From NCBI GenBank assembly GCA_034401795.1, contig CM067360.1:118687572-118751571 (forward strand): a stretch of DNA of 64,000 nt, given 5' to 3'. Numbering within the stretch: the first letter of the stretch is position 1; each line of letters starts with the position of its first letter. Source of the stretch: Chaetoderma sp. LZ-2023a (taxonomy: Eukaryota > Mollusca > Caudofoveata > Chaetodermatida > Chaetodermatidae). A program made the translations under genes and the position numbers. Of this stretch, positions 46,427-58,652 are shown one piece after another. The notes under the pieces were generated by a model, which had not been told where the DNA came from, did no database searches, and saw only the letters and a list, made by a program, of their open reading frames with translations.

Positions 46427-46650
46427 TCCTGGTAGTCATGTTCCGGTGGCATACTAGCTGGTGTTCACATCGAGGCTGGCCTCGTGAAAGCTAGTATGGC
46501 CAGCATATATGTGTAGGAGCATATATGTAAGAAGGCAGCATCCAGAGCAATCGGACTATATGGCATTGGCATATGCAATATCATCAAGAACGTCACACGT
46601 ACACATGCCTTTCTTACATTCAGTATAGCTGACAACAGCGCGGATACGCA
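46427..46650. other. spacer between MITE copies
   Basis: No gene or repeat recognised. Confidence 0.4.
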
Positions 46651-47056
46651 ATTCACCTTTCCAGAGTATCCATCTATCAGTCTCCCTCTATCAATATGAC
46701 GTCATATGACGTCCCACTCTGCTAAGCGGCGTGTACGATGAGGTCATAATCATTACATCATAACTGTTTCTATATGGCCCGTCTAAAAGTCTTAATAGTC
46801 CGACACGTTGTGCGAATTGTATGTATCTAATATTTAATAAACTGCATGCTCTTGACTATTATCAAAAAAATAATTTGACTGGACGCTGTTGGTGCCTATG
46901 GCAGCAACAGCGACCAGTCACATCTGTTCCAAAATATTCAATAGCTTACCTGTATATTTTTCTGGAAATTGATAGTCAGATCGATCCCAAAACGAGCGAG
47001 GTGTGGGTGGAGCTTAGCTAGAGACGTGCGGGGCATAGCTAAACATGGAAAGGTCT
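46651..47056 (+). mobile_element. hairpin MITE copy C
   Basis: Starts with CACCTTTCCAGAGTATCC and ends with GGAAAGGT, short terminal inverted repeats. The central hairpin is at about 46852-46945 (CTGTTG.TGCC / GGCAGCAACAG). CRE-like TGACGTCA words lie in the left part (about 46698). Confidence 0.72.
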
Positions 47057-47134
47057 ACCACATACCTTTCTCTCAGCAATTACGCGGATTACTATCATAC
47101 GCTGCGTGAATTCGATACACTGCACATTCAATCA
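47057..47134. other. short spacer between inverted MITE copies
   Basis: No feature seen. Confidence 0.4.
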
Positions 47135-47135
47135 A

Positions 47136-47536
47136 TGGACCTTTCAATTTTTAGCTATGCCCCGCCCATCACTAGCTAAGCTCCACCCACACCTTGCCGT
47201 GTTGGGATTGATCGAACCCCAAATGCCCTCGCTATCAATTTCCTAAAACCTATGCAGGGAAGCTGTTGAATATTTTGTAACTAATTTGACTGGGCACTGT
47301 TGCTGCCATAGGCAGCAACAGCGCCCAGTCAAATTAGTTACAAAATATTCAACAGAATATATATTAAATAGTAAAAGCAAACAAGTTGTACAACAATGCA
47401 TAGACCGTCTTCAAATATGCGTTCGTGACGTACTTATTGACGTCATTCATGACGTCATTCATTATGATGTCTTTGTACACATCACGCAGTTAATTTTGAC
47501 GTCATATGATGGGTGGGTACTCTACAAAGGTGAATT
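47136..47536 (-). mobile_element. hairpin MITE copy D, inverted
   Basis: Same family in opposite orientation to copy C: GGACCTTTCAATTTTTAGC at 47137 corresponds to the right end of C, and the other end (47526-47536, AAAGGTGAATT) to its left end. The central palindrome 47263-47355 has arms of about 46 bases with very few mismatches. A cluster of GACGTCA words lies at 47425-47510. Confidence 0.75.
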
Positions 47537-47539
47537 AAG

Positions 47540-47832
47540 CAATCGATCAAGCGACCAAGCAATCAATCGATCTATTGATCAAACGATCAATCGATCACTC
47601 AATCAGTCGATCAATCGAGCAAGAGAGCAGACGATCAAGCGAGCAAGCATGCACGTGAGCAAGGGAGCAAGCGAGCAACGCGCACAGAATCAATCAATCA
47701 AGACACCAACCGATCAATCGATCAATCGATCGATCGGCCAATCAACAACTCGATCAAAAGACCAAGCACTCGATCAATCAATCAATCAATCAATCAAACG
47801 ACCAATTGATCAATCGATCTAGCGAGCAAGGA
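47540..47832. repeat. degenerate (GATCAATC)n / (AATC)n tract
   Basis: AATC/GATC tetranucleotide variants directly before the left direct repeat. A second (AATC)n tract stands at 63822-63912 beyond the right one. The long Ser/Arg/Asn/Gln frames are artefacts. Confidence 0.9.
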
Positions 47833-48252
47833 AGTGTAGTTCGGATCGACCGGTCGGGTACCGGCCGTACCAGCTAAGCTGGGTACGCACCGCCTGTCTA
47901 TGATTCATTTCGTGAACACGCCCCTCTGGGTAGAGCTATAAGCGTATATAGGCCTATGGGAGAGAGATCGTGCCGAAAAACGACTAAGTTCTTTAAAACG
48001 CGTTATGCGCATGCACGCGCAGGGACGCTGTGTCTATGGAGCGCGTAGTTGTGACCTAGATAGGATGGCGCTTTCAGTGTACCGAGCTGGTACTCTGTAA
48101 TCCTTACTGATTGTCTGTCCCCGATCGATCTGGCATTGATCAAGACCGGAATTCGACGGGCTTTCCAAATCTGTAAACCTTTTCAAAATCGGTTGAGAAA
48201 TGGCTGAGTTATCCAGGAACAACTCTTCTTGATTATCTTCAAAATATTGCCG

Positions 48253-48305
48253 TGATGTCATAACCACGTGGACGTAAAGCTTCTAGAATGTTCTAGAACG
48301 TTCGA
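48253..48305 (+). promoter_or_regulatory. heat-shock element with upstream CRE-like and E-box words
   Basis: Five alternating pentamer cores TTC, GAA, TTC, GAA, TTC, each separated by two bases, at 48281-48303: a textbook HSF1 trimer site and more. TGATGTCA at 48253 and CACGTG at 48265 precede it. The TATA box lies 84 bases downstream. The same arrangement is kept in the right repeat. Confidence 0.75.
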
Positions 48306-48373
48306 CGACGCTATTATTAGCGATGCGCTGATTGGCTGCTGGTCGAACGATGATTGGATGAAGCCTGCGCCTG

Positions 48374-48395
48374 TGACGTCACGGAGAGTATAAAA
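48374..48395 (+). promoter_or_regulatory. CRE and TATA box of the left repeat
   Basis: TGACGTCA at 48374-48381 and TATAAAA at 48389-48395, then AGGAGAAGCG. Transcription would start about 25-30 bases downstream. Confidence 0.75.
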
Positions 48396-48506
48396 GGAGA
48401 AGCGATCCAGTGATCGAGAGCATCCTCGGCCAGGGGCCGACATGTTGGAGCTGTACCAACTACTATCAAGCATGATACACATATTCTTTCACTATGTGTC
48501 GGGTTT

Positions 48507-48989
48507 TTATCCCGTAGCGTGCAGTCTCCAACCCACCACACTAACACAAGTTTGTAACTCCCCATATGCGGGAGTAATTTGGAACTTTTGATAATCGTTC
48601 ACGAATACTACATCTACATTCGGAACACAAACTTGTGGTGTGGCCTTTGCGGCCTGAATATGTGAGTCTACAGATGTAGAGGCAGGATGTTCTTTGATGG
48701 ATGACTTGCCAGATCTGCCGGCCACGCCTAAAAGTGGTATTTCAAAAGATGCTGCACCAATCGTGTAGGTTCGTTCAACTTTCGACCGCAACAAGTAAAC
48801 TCTGCCCGGTGCATCTTAAGAGCTGGTTGACGTACCCAGCACCGTGAAGCCTTGTTTTGTATCTTAATTTGCCTCTGACAACCCCCGCCTGTAACTGGTT
48901 GTTTGCACCTTCCATCCATGCCATCGGTGTATGGGAACTTTCTTCACCACGTAGTACTATCGTATCTTTGCTGACTGCTCGTTAGACAT
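48507..48989 (-). pseudogene. antisense ORF relic in the left repeat, about 160 codons
   Basis: The minus-strand frame from ATG 48989 (MSNEQSAKIR) to TAA 48509-48507 has only three internal stops: a TAG after codon 10, shared with the other repeat, and two TAA not shared with it. Recognisable segments are ERTYTIGAAS, KEHPASTSVDSHIQAA and FVNDYQKFQITPA. No known domain. The frame runs against the LTR promoter. Conservation of the frame across both repeats, with a 27-base (in-frame) length difference, suggests it once coded for a protein. Confidence 0.45.
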
Positions 48990-49400
48990 TCTCGTAGGCC
49001 TACAGCGCTAAGCGATGCGTTCCCACCATGTGTGTTCTTATGGGACTCTTGTTTATGGAAAACAGCTTATGGGAACCAACCTGTGGGAACCAGCCTGCAA
49101 CTTTCCAGCTTCCGGAGAGTGCATCATCTCACGTCGACTACGGATTGACCTGCCAATGTCAGTAACACGGTAGCCTAACTTGGGAATGACTACCAAGTAT
49201 TCAAGTAACTATACTTCACAGTTTAATTATTTCTCTATATAGGTTTCGTTAATTATCTCGTATCAGTACTAACGGTTCCGATGACTAAAAGGAACTGTAA
49301 CGGTCTTAGGACCGATAGTTATAATTTCTGTATTTGTTAATAGTTATTATCATTTTCTTCAATGTGTTGCTAACCGCACTATAGTAGGTTCGTTGACCTG

Positions 49401-49507
<107 letters not shown>

Positions 49508-49768
49508 TAATCGTTTGACACTGTATTGTTTGTTCTGGTTAGATTATGTATGTATATGGCCAGTGGCCATCTGTTAACTTGTTTTGCTTAAGTTATAGAA
49601 AATATAGGACTGCAGTGCACATAGGAAACACTATGCAGCAACATTTATATATGCAACATTTTCACCCGCCACCAACAATTTTTCACTGAGGTAGCTGTCT
49701 GTGCTATAACTCTGTTTAGCCTGGCATGCTACCGACTAAACCTTTTCTATTCAGCTCGATAGGATAGG

Positions 49769-50720
49769 TTCAAAATGATTAGATACACTTTCTTCATTAC
49801 ATACTATGTAATATACTCTTCTCTTCCGGTAGTGCGATAATCTAGCCCCGCACTCCGGTAAGACTCATAACTCCAAGATTGTATCTCGCTTCATATTCCT
49901 CTTAGCCTTGTCACTTTTTAAATTGTTAGATGTCCCTATCTGCACCATGGGCTTTTCCGACTCTGGGAAACTATTGGGTTTTCCGAGCGGTGGTGGCTAG
50001 GGTGCGGTATCACATACACATCCCCGCATATCTTCGGATAATTAGTAGTTAACACTTTAAGCCAATGTAGGAAAGCACTGCGAAAACACATGTATTAATT
50101 ATTATTTTATTTACTGACAATCCTCCCGCACCACAGTGCAAAACTGGCAACTTATATATAAACCTAACGACAGGTTAACTGATTAGTTCCATAGGACCCG
50201 GTGACGGGCGAGATACGTATTCTCACCGAATTCTGTTGAAATGTCTGGGCATGGTATTTAGATCTTCCACGCCCTTATTGGAAGGGCATTTACGGTGTGC
50301 AGTCGTCTCTCTTACCCCCACTATAACGATAGGAGATATGGCCTGATAATGCTTTCGTGAAATGTAAACCATGTCTTGTAATGTTTCATGTGGCTATGAA
50401 GTGGAATGTTCGGATTCTCACCCAGTTCGGAGATGCCACTAAGTGACAGGTATGAGCACTGTCTACAGCATTGATGTCCTCGGGCATCCGTTCTCCTTGA
50501 CAGCCGTGTCTAATAGCTAGGTAGATATCAGCCAGTTGCGGCCTAAACTAATTTGTGTTATGAAAACAACTAACAGGAATAAGCAAAACAGAAGGCCCAC
50601 AGAAATAAAGTGGTAACTACTAACTCAGCATATTAGGAATCACATAAGACGGTGCCGAAGGAATCCATCGGGAATCTTCCGTTCCGCCTTCATGTAAAAT
50701 AAGTACGCACCTCCAGTAAA
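49769..50720 (+). other. leader region without a recognised gene
   Basis: Between the left repeat and gag. TGGTGGCTAGGGTGCGG at about 49990 could serve as a TGG-type primer site but is more than 200 bases from the repeat end. Several CCCGC words (for example CCTCCCGCACC). No gene. Confidence 0.35.
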
Positions 50721-51872
50721 TTGGAGTACACATGCCCTAGCTCCTCGGCATTGGCATCGACGGGAGACACCAACACCACCGCCACCAGCAACACGACCAA
50801 ATACAGTTCAATCATCGACTTCTCAGATACACGCACCACCCAGATTTCAACCACTTTACTCTTCCCGCGGTTTTGGCTGAGTCATCCTCCCTCCCGAATT
50901 TAGCTGGAAGAATGACTGGACCAACTGTAAAATCCAGTTCGAAATAATAAGTCGGACTAACCGCTGGGACGATAAACAAATAGGTGAGTATCTTGCAGCA
51001 AAACATTCGGGAAAAGCCCTGCAAGTTCTTGCGGATCTGGAAACGGATTATACACCCACCTACACCTAGTTGGAATGAGCACTCATGGAGCGATTTGGCG
51101 ATACAGCTCTCGGATAAACTAGTCGAATGCAACTTAGAAATCTTCGACGATGCGTGGGAGAAACTCTTCCTGAGTTAGTTAGCCGAATTCGGAGGCTGGT
51201 CACCCGCGTATATCCGAGCACCAATGCGGAGGGCGTAATTCACCTGCATCTCGATACTTTCATCGATGCATTAAGTGGTGGGCCCGCTCTAAAAGAAAAG
51301 CTATTTCTCGGTGACCATGGATGTTTGGGCCAATTGACGGCAACCGCGGTTCGTATTGAGAACTTTCTAGAGTGGGAGAACAATAACCGGCGCCAACTCC
51401 ATCCTATCAATGCGATAGCGGGTGCAGCTATCGCCCCACCCGCTGGTGCTCCCCCCCCCCCAGATCAGCAACACCTACCGCGCATACAGCACTACCGTCA
51501 GAATTGCAGAAGACCAGTCAGAATCATGCGCCTGGAGGTAGGGGCCGTGCCTGCAGAGGAGGGTACAGCGGAGCCCCAAGACGCGGGAACCAGCGGAACA
51601 ACAACAACAACAATGGCAACATGGTGGAGCTGATAGTGGTGATCAATAAGCGGATCCCCGAACTCACCAATTTGGTAACCACACTCAGCACCAACCTCGC
51701 CACCACACAGTTTAGAACAGCAAACACTACCAGCACCGCACCGCCACCGAACACCTGTTTCGGATGCGGTCAGCCAGGACATTGGATGGAGCGGTGTCTT
51801 AACCGACCTCCCTCCACAACGCCTGCTCCGGACCACAGCAGACCGCAACCAGAGAAGCAGTCAAACTCTTAA
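50721..51872 (+). pseudogene. gag: gag of the second gypsy element, broken
   Basis: Capsid-type helices are read at about 50985-51640: GKALQVLADLETDYTPT, then a frame with stops near 51070 and 51116, then RLVTRVYPST, FIDALSGGPALKEK and RIENFLEWENNNR. A Pro-rich linker follows. A single CCHC zinc knuckle CFGCGQPGHWMERC lies in another frame at about 51763-51804. The start is uncertain, since the first ATG at 50721 is in a Ser/Thr-rich frame. At least two frame changes and two stops. Confidence 0.75.
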
Positions 51873-52450
51873 GGGTACCGAATTACAAGGAGCCACTTCG
51901 GTGCCCATATCCTTCTTCCGGCTCAACTGAGGCTTTCACGCAACAACGTTCAGTGACTAACAATCATCCACAGAAATCAGCATTCACACCCACACCAAAA
52001 TGCACGGCTTCCAATATATCTGTGCCTACGCTGCCACCCTCCCCCTCCGCAGCAAGGACATCCCCTTCTTTTTCCATACACGACATACCTTCTTTCCTAT
52101 GTAAAACGGCAGTAGTAGGTTGTAGTACCTCCGCTGAAACAACGTTTTTGAAAGCACCACGTCCCTCCACCAAGACACTAGATTCTCGGTGCCCTATGGT
52201 GGTATGCAGAACACCACCCCAATCAGCATCATCTTCCGCATCCACAGACAGTAGCGATTCGGGAGAGACCATTCATTCTGCCTCATGGATTCTCAAGCAC
52301 CAACATAGACGGAGGAATGCACATCTATAGAAACCGCACTGTTTATTATGTGCTTCAACAAAACATCCTATGAAGTATTGCCAGAAATGGCTTGCACAGG
52401 TAGAACTTATCCATCATCCCGTACATGCCACCGTCTATACTAATACTGCT
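51873..52450 (+). other. gag-pro linker, no recognised domain
   Basis: Ser/Thr/Pro-rich frames (51953-52330) between the zinc knuckle and the protease. Probably decayed gag-pro linker sequence. Confidence 0.35.
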
Positions 52451-52452
52451 CA

Positions 52453-55400
52453 ATGCCATTATCGCTGACCGCATCATTGGAAACTCTTCCGCAGGTTCAT
52501 CGAAAGGTAATCTACCAATGTGCCTGTCTGTTTAGTGGCGTTTCTACTAGCGCCACCGTTGACACTGGAGCTTATGTTACAGTATTTAACCAGCGCTTAT
52601 ATGAGAGCATCGCATCTCATAAAAAGCCCCCATTAAGCCTACAAATATTACCTACGGACGGCTACGGGAGCAGATGTACCTGTGGCCGGTGTGGTTAATT
52701 TAGTCATTCAAATAGAGGAGATGCAATTCATTCAGAGAGTTGTCATCGCTTCCATTCATAATGATGCCATACTTGGCTCTGATTTTCCCAGTGCCAGTGA
52801 AGCCATCATACACTGCAGACAACAGGTACTCGACATACACGGCCGACGAATACCTCTCGGACCAGCATCGTCATTATACGATATGTGTGCAGTAATACTA
52901 TCAAGTACCGCCACGGTTGAGCGGGGACAGGAACGGATCCTATGGGCCACCACAACACAGTTAGGAAGCAACACACACATCACCATACTGGAACCCGACC
53001 CTGATTATATGATCGTCTCACAATGCGGAAGTCCCCGCATAATAGTTGACACTACTGATAAAGGCAAGATACCCTTTAGAGTGTTCAATGGTACTGCAGA
53101 ACCCATTACTCCGTAACCAGGCGTACGCTGCGGCCATTTAGTGGACATACTTTCACTGGCAACACCTGCACTTCCGGATACAATACCACCGCTGACTGAT
53201 GAGTTACCCATACATCTACATGATTTATATCTGTGTGCCACTGTTGGATTACTGAAATCACAAAAACGAGAAATTCGGAATCTATTACATAAATATCGCA
53301 ATAGTTTTTGCTCCGGAGATATGGATCTCGGAGAGACTCATCTCGTATGACACTCCATCGATGCAGGCAATAATCGCCCCATACAACAACCGGTATGACG
53401 TCTTCCCATTCACAAAGAAGCTGAAGCACACCAACACGTAAATGACATGTTGCGAACGGGTATTATCGAACCCTCAGCTTCTCCATGGGCTAGCCCTATA
53501 GTGCTAGCAGGCAAAAAGGAGGGAACATTGCGGTTTTGTATTAACTACCACCGCCTTAATGATCTTAGTGTTAAAGACGCTTATCCGTTACTACGGATAG
53601 ATCAGGCCTTGGATTCCTTGTCCGGATACAAATGGTTTTGTACCCTTGATTTAGATAGCGGTTACCGTCAAGTAGCCATGGATGAAGCTGATATGACAGC
53701 ATTCGTTTGTATGGACGGTCTTTTCCAATTCTGCAAGATGCCCTGTAGACTGTGCAACGCTCCTGGAACTTTTGAACGACTCATTGAGCAGGTATTGACT
53801 ACCCTGCAATGGGAAATCTGTCTCTGTTACATCGATGACGTAATAGTTTTTGGACCTACGTTTGAGCAAACGTGAACAAATTTGGATACCGTGCTTTCAA
53901 GATTCCACACGGCCAATTTGAAACTCAAACCGAAGAAATGTCGTCTCTTTAGACAGAGTGTCGAGTTCCTGGGACACGTCATATCCGGTGATGGAGTGGC
54001 TACAACAGCCATCAACAACTAAGGCAGTAGCAGAGTGTCTTCGGCCCTCTTTAGTTACGGCGACACGGAGTTCCTTGGCTTATGCCAGTACTATCGCCGT
54101 TATATCCGACATTTCAGCGAGATTGCTTCACCCCTCTACCAGATCATCGAGAAAGATCGACCCTTTGAGTGGACGAGTGAGTGTGAATGCTCCTTCAAGG
54201 CACTGAAGGAACTCTTGACGACCACCCCGATTCTTGCTCACCCTAATCCAAGCCTCGATTTCATCTTAGACACTGATGCGTCAGCTTTCGCTATCAGTGC
54301 AGTTCTATCACAGGTCACAGAAGATGGAACAGAGCAGGTGTTGGGTTATGGTTCGCGTACTCTGAATAAAATGGAGAGAAGATACGCAACCACCAAACGA
54401 GAATTATTGGCGGCGGTCCATTTCGTCAAACATCATAAACACTTCCTGTGCGGGCGCCCTTTTTCAATCCGTACAGACCATGCCTCACTACGGTGGCTCA
54501 GGAACTTAACAAATCCGGAGGGCCAGGTAGCGAGATGGCAGGAATCCCTGCAGGCCTATAACTTTAACGTTGTTCACCATCCCATCACCATCAAATTGCA
54601 TGGAAATGCTGACGCCCTTAGCAGAATCAGCGTGGAGGCTGAACATGAAGAGGCCGACACCGTGACACAGTCAACACAGCCATCTCCAGAGTTCCCGGAG
54701 TTGAGGTGCGCAGAGTGGAATCCGGAGAAAATCGCACGCCAACAAACAACAGAATTGCAGACACGAAATATATACGCGTGGATTCCTCCTAAGGAATCGG
54801 TGACACCTTTATCCCCCACAGCCAAATATTATTACCAATGGTTTGAAGAATGTCAATTAATTAACAACGTTCTGTACATTAGTGACCGTTTGGTAGTTCC
54901 GGAAAGTTATCAAGAACTTATATTGAAACAACTACACGATAACGCTGGGCATCTGGCCGTGGAAAGGACTGTTGCCTGTATCAAACTGAGATTCCACTGG
55001 ATCGGGATTCACGATAGTGTAAAGGCATGGGTTGCCAAATGTATCATGTGCCGAAGATGCGCTGATGGCCAACACCATATTGCACCGTCTCAAATTGAGA
55101 TTGTTGGTGCACCGTGGGAGCGAGTGGCTATTGACGTGCTCGGACCCTTGAATACAATGGATGATGGAAATAAATACATCCTCGTATTACAAGATTATTT
55201 TACGAAGTGGGTAGAAGTATTTGCTTTGCCGGACCAAGAGGCATCCACCGTAGCAATGTGTTCTGCCGCTTTGGTATGCCTTATGAGTTGCACTCCGATC
55301 AAGGAAGTAATTTTGAGAGCCGGCTCATATCAGAGCTCTAAAAATTATTCCATATCGTCAAAACAAGGACAATTCTGTACCACCCCTGGAGCGATGGGAT

Positions 55401-55896
55401 GATAGAGAGATTCAACAACACTCTCGCGGAGATGCTTACCAAGGAAACAGGCCTTGATTGTAGAGATTGGGACCTACGGCTCCCGTATGTGCTCATGGCT
55501 TATCGCACTTCGAAACATTCCAGCATGGGCTACACCCCTGCTCGGTTAATGTTGGGCCGTGAATTATCCTTACCCCTGGATCTGGCCATGCCACGAATAC
55601 CAGGGTAGAAAAATCTACCATCTCTCTATGTCAAACTCTTGCGGCAAAGGATAGAAAAAGTCCGTGAGTTAGTGAGAGAAACACTATCCACTGCACACCG
55701 GCGGCAAAAGACATGGCACGACTGGAGAGTGCATGGAGATCCATATGAAGCAGGACGAATGGTTTGGGTGCACGATTCACGACAGTCTGCAAACGTGCCA
55801 AGTAAACAGAGTTACGAGTGGAAAGGCCCCTATGTGATAGTAGGCAAGACGGTGGACATGACATACTGCATCCGTGCTTCGGATGGCCTGACCTAA
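52453..55896 (+). pseudogene. pol: pol of the second gypsy element: protease, RT, RNase H, integrase, broken
   Basis: Protease active site VDTGAYVTVF is in 52453-52698 and the later ILGSDF patch in 52682-53116. RT lies in 53447-53875, with LDLDSGY and CYIDDVIVFG. RNase H and most of integrase lie in 54035-55402: RNase H Asp81, Glu123, Asp148 and Asp193 (numbered in that piece) are all present, the integrase zinc ligands are His301, His306, Cys336 and Cys339, and the first core Asp is 367. The third core acidic residue (IERFNNT) is in 55399-55896, and the frame between is lost around 55265-55400. The end of integrase shows a WHDWRVHGDPYEAGRMVWVH-type GPY/F region. It belongs to a different gypsy lineage from the 19.6-30.7 kb element and lacks a long open frame. 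Confidence 0.88.
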
Positions 55897-55899
55897 ACC

Positions 55900-57776
55900 T
55901 TGTGTCAGTGATGACCCAACACCAGAGCTCGGACTGGGCGTTTCTCATGACACTGGTACCAAGACAGGTATTTCTACGGAAATTAGTATTCCCATGGTTA
56001 GCGCAGAGCACCATGATGCTAGTTCAGCCCCAGTTCTACCAAGCCAGAATGTGGGTGAACAATCGGCTAACGCTGACGACGATGACGATATACGTATTCG
56101 CCCTCTCCCTCCTCAGCGCGTGTCTACTAGATCTGGGAAGTCGTATCTGAAGAATTTCGTGTTTGTTTTGTCCAGGATACTGGATGGAAAAGTTGTTCCT
56201 CCGATCTCTTCCCATTCCCACCCACTTCATGCTATGCCCCCCCCCCCCCATCAAAGAGTTACCACACACGGAAGCTGAGGCTGACCCAAGCCATGCTTCC
56301 TGTGGAGTGGAACATGAAGTGAAGAGGCTGGGTGAAGCCCTAGCGTGTCTAGAACCGCAGAACCGTACAACAAGTGGCACCCATATCCATTATAGCACCA
56401 ACGCCCCAAATCCAACTGGCGTCTCTTATCTACACACCAAGCTTGGACATCACCAGCCCAGTCCAGTTCACACTCCACTCGTCATCCGTTGACCGTCAAA
56501 CTTCAGGTATGAGAGAGACTGCTGTAACAGAGGAGGTGGTATCCCGCACTGCACCGACCAACATTACCCCCTGCGGTGGGCAGGGAAGCAGCCTGTTCAG
56601 CAGACACTCGGCTCGAATTTTCCCCGTGTCTAAAAATTACGACAAGACACCAACCGTCGTGTAATGGGAGATGACCACATCCCCCTATCCAAAGTATGCC
56701 CCATCCAATAGGCCTACCATACGCCCCTGTGAACAGTCAGAACATCACACCACACACAGAACGTCAACACCTACAAGAACACACCTGCTTTCAAGACTGG
56801 ATGCGCCAATTCATCATTGTGCCTACATCACAGACTTGCTCAGTTATACTCAGCATAATGGAGACATTCAACGGCGGCAACAACAGCATTTAGCAGCACC
56901 TACTGATCTTAATTAATTACTGGTAGAGACATAAATATTCCCGCAACAAAATTCCTCCTGCACAAAATTGCGGGAGAAATAATATCTTTCGCAGACTACA
57001 CCTCCCGCAAATAACAACAGACTTGGCGTTCACCAGCATGGAAAACTGGAATGCGCCCACTTCGCTCATAAGATTGGCATCATACAGCAGCCCGGCCATC
57101 CTGACAACAGCATTATCATCAACAGACAGCAGCCAACACATCTCCCGCACACACCTTCTTATCCAGTTACGGGATAACTGATCATATGGATATCAGGAAT
57201 GCACTACAGCCATCTATAGTATGCATCACGGGAGGACGTTTGTCCAACGACCCCCCCCCCCTCCCCCTTTCTCCCGACGTGGTACGTGAACAACTAAACT
57301 ACATACTTCATCTACACGTAATAACAGTCGATATTATTAAGAGAGCAAGATGCCCGCATTGTCGTCGGTTACGAGTAGGATTTTGCTATCGAAATGTTGA
57401 ATTCGAGAATGGTTTGATCAAAGCTATGACAGCATCCAACAGGTCATCTTCGCTCTAAAGTAACTCTGTCCCTCCCACGGGCTCGGCGATTACAGAGTGA
57501 AATACCCTCAGGGTTCGATACAGTTGAAATTCACGCCGCAACCCTCCCCTCCCGGACTTAGCGGCCATAAATGCATCACCATCACCACAGCACAAGCACG
57601 ATCCACGGAGAACCAGTCACGCATAACAGATTCAAATCACCAACATCACAGAAACACCGATACTCAGGTTGACTGTATTCATAATCTCCGAACGACAGCA
57701 TTTTAAATCGTACAAATTGTGTCACACATGTTTGCAAGTTGTACTGTAATTTAGCCATTACTAAAATGGTACACAT
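55900..57776 (+). other. region after pol, no recognised gene
   Basis: Short frames only. 55994-56278 carries a Pro-rich segment with STRSGKSYLKN that could be the far tail of pol. 57186-57458 has a CPHC pair in a basic context. Homopolymer C runs at about 56238 and 57250. No env-type protein seen. Confidence 0.4.
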
Positions 57777-58600
57777 GTGTTTGGTCTAAGCCGGGTCGTT
57801 CTACCCATCGAGGAGAATGCTTGGACAATGCTTGGCCAGCCCTCCCGCTCGGAAAACACAGCTATCTTGACAGAATCAGTAATGGTGATCTACTGCATGC
57901 ATAGATCTGTTTAAACCATGCAAAAAATTACTTGCAACTTTACTGTTACATTTTTTATTAAGAGCACAACTGCTCTACCGTGCTACAAATCATTAGCGCA
58001 CGGGCCGGTAAAGCGGCATAAAAAATCCTGCAGTAAAATCACAGAGAGAATTTCAAAAATTCTCTCCCGTGCATTCCAGTCTATAATGAACACAGGCTGC
58101 GAACTACCTATTACAGACACCTACCAAGACGCATGTTAAAGAACTCGCGCAAATACGGGACATTATAGAAATCTTGATGTAACATATATATTTTTATGTC
58201 TCGCCTCAGCAAAAGACTACACCTCAGCCACAGCATTTTGACCGTCGCCATATACAGCGTACACGGTTCCGATCAACCACGTGCTTTTTAGAGCCACATG
58301 ACATGTATTACTATTTCCAATGAGATGGATCAAACGCTTTAAACAAAAGAGCCGCCCAAAGATGCAACTACCACAGCGTGATGGAGGAGTGGCGAGGGTG
58401 AGTCCGGGAGATTACCGCTGATGTCACCTGGCTCCCACGCACCCCATCAGGCACTCCAGCCTAACATTCGAATAGGCAAGTTTATAAGCATCCAACCTAT
58501 AGTTACAAATACTCCACTTATATAGGAGGAATTAATCCTATGACGTCCAGGCGAAAAAGCAAGGAAATATTCACATAAGAATGACCGAATCACCTGTAAA
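57777..58600. other. no gene; palindromic word near 58045
   Basis: AGAGAATTTCAAAAATTCTCT at about 58045 is a small palindrome. The 73-codon frame 57918-58139 has no supporting feature. Confidence 0.45.
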
Positions 58601-58629
58601 ACTTCTTAGGTGTGGTCATCCTCCGCCTG

Positions 58630-58652
58630 TGACGTCACCAAATAGTATAAAA
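58630..58652 (+). promoter_or_regulatory. CRE plus TATA promoter before the H3-tail-like ORF
   Basis: GCCTGTGACGTCAC with TGACGTCA at 58630-58637 and TATAAAA at 58646-58652 followed by GGAGGAAG. It closely resembles the LTR promoters at 48374 and 61870, but I see no heat-shock element upstream. Confidence 0.7.

Noticed and set aside
47286-47822. 178-codon ORF rich in Ser/Asn/Gln/Arg
   Set aside because: Its second half is (GATCAATC)n repeat and its first half is the MITE hairpin.
49768-49790. Target duplication or CA end for the 1.9-kb direct repeats
   Set aside because: Bases before 47835 (GGAAG) and after 63211 (ATACT) do not match, and the shared end is GATAGGATA, so no duplication is claimed.
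57918-58139. 73-codon Lys/Cys-containing ORF as a gene
   Set aside because: No motif, no promoter, low confidence in coding.
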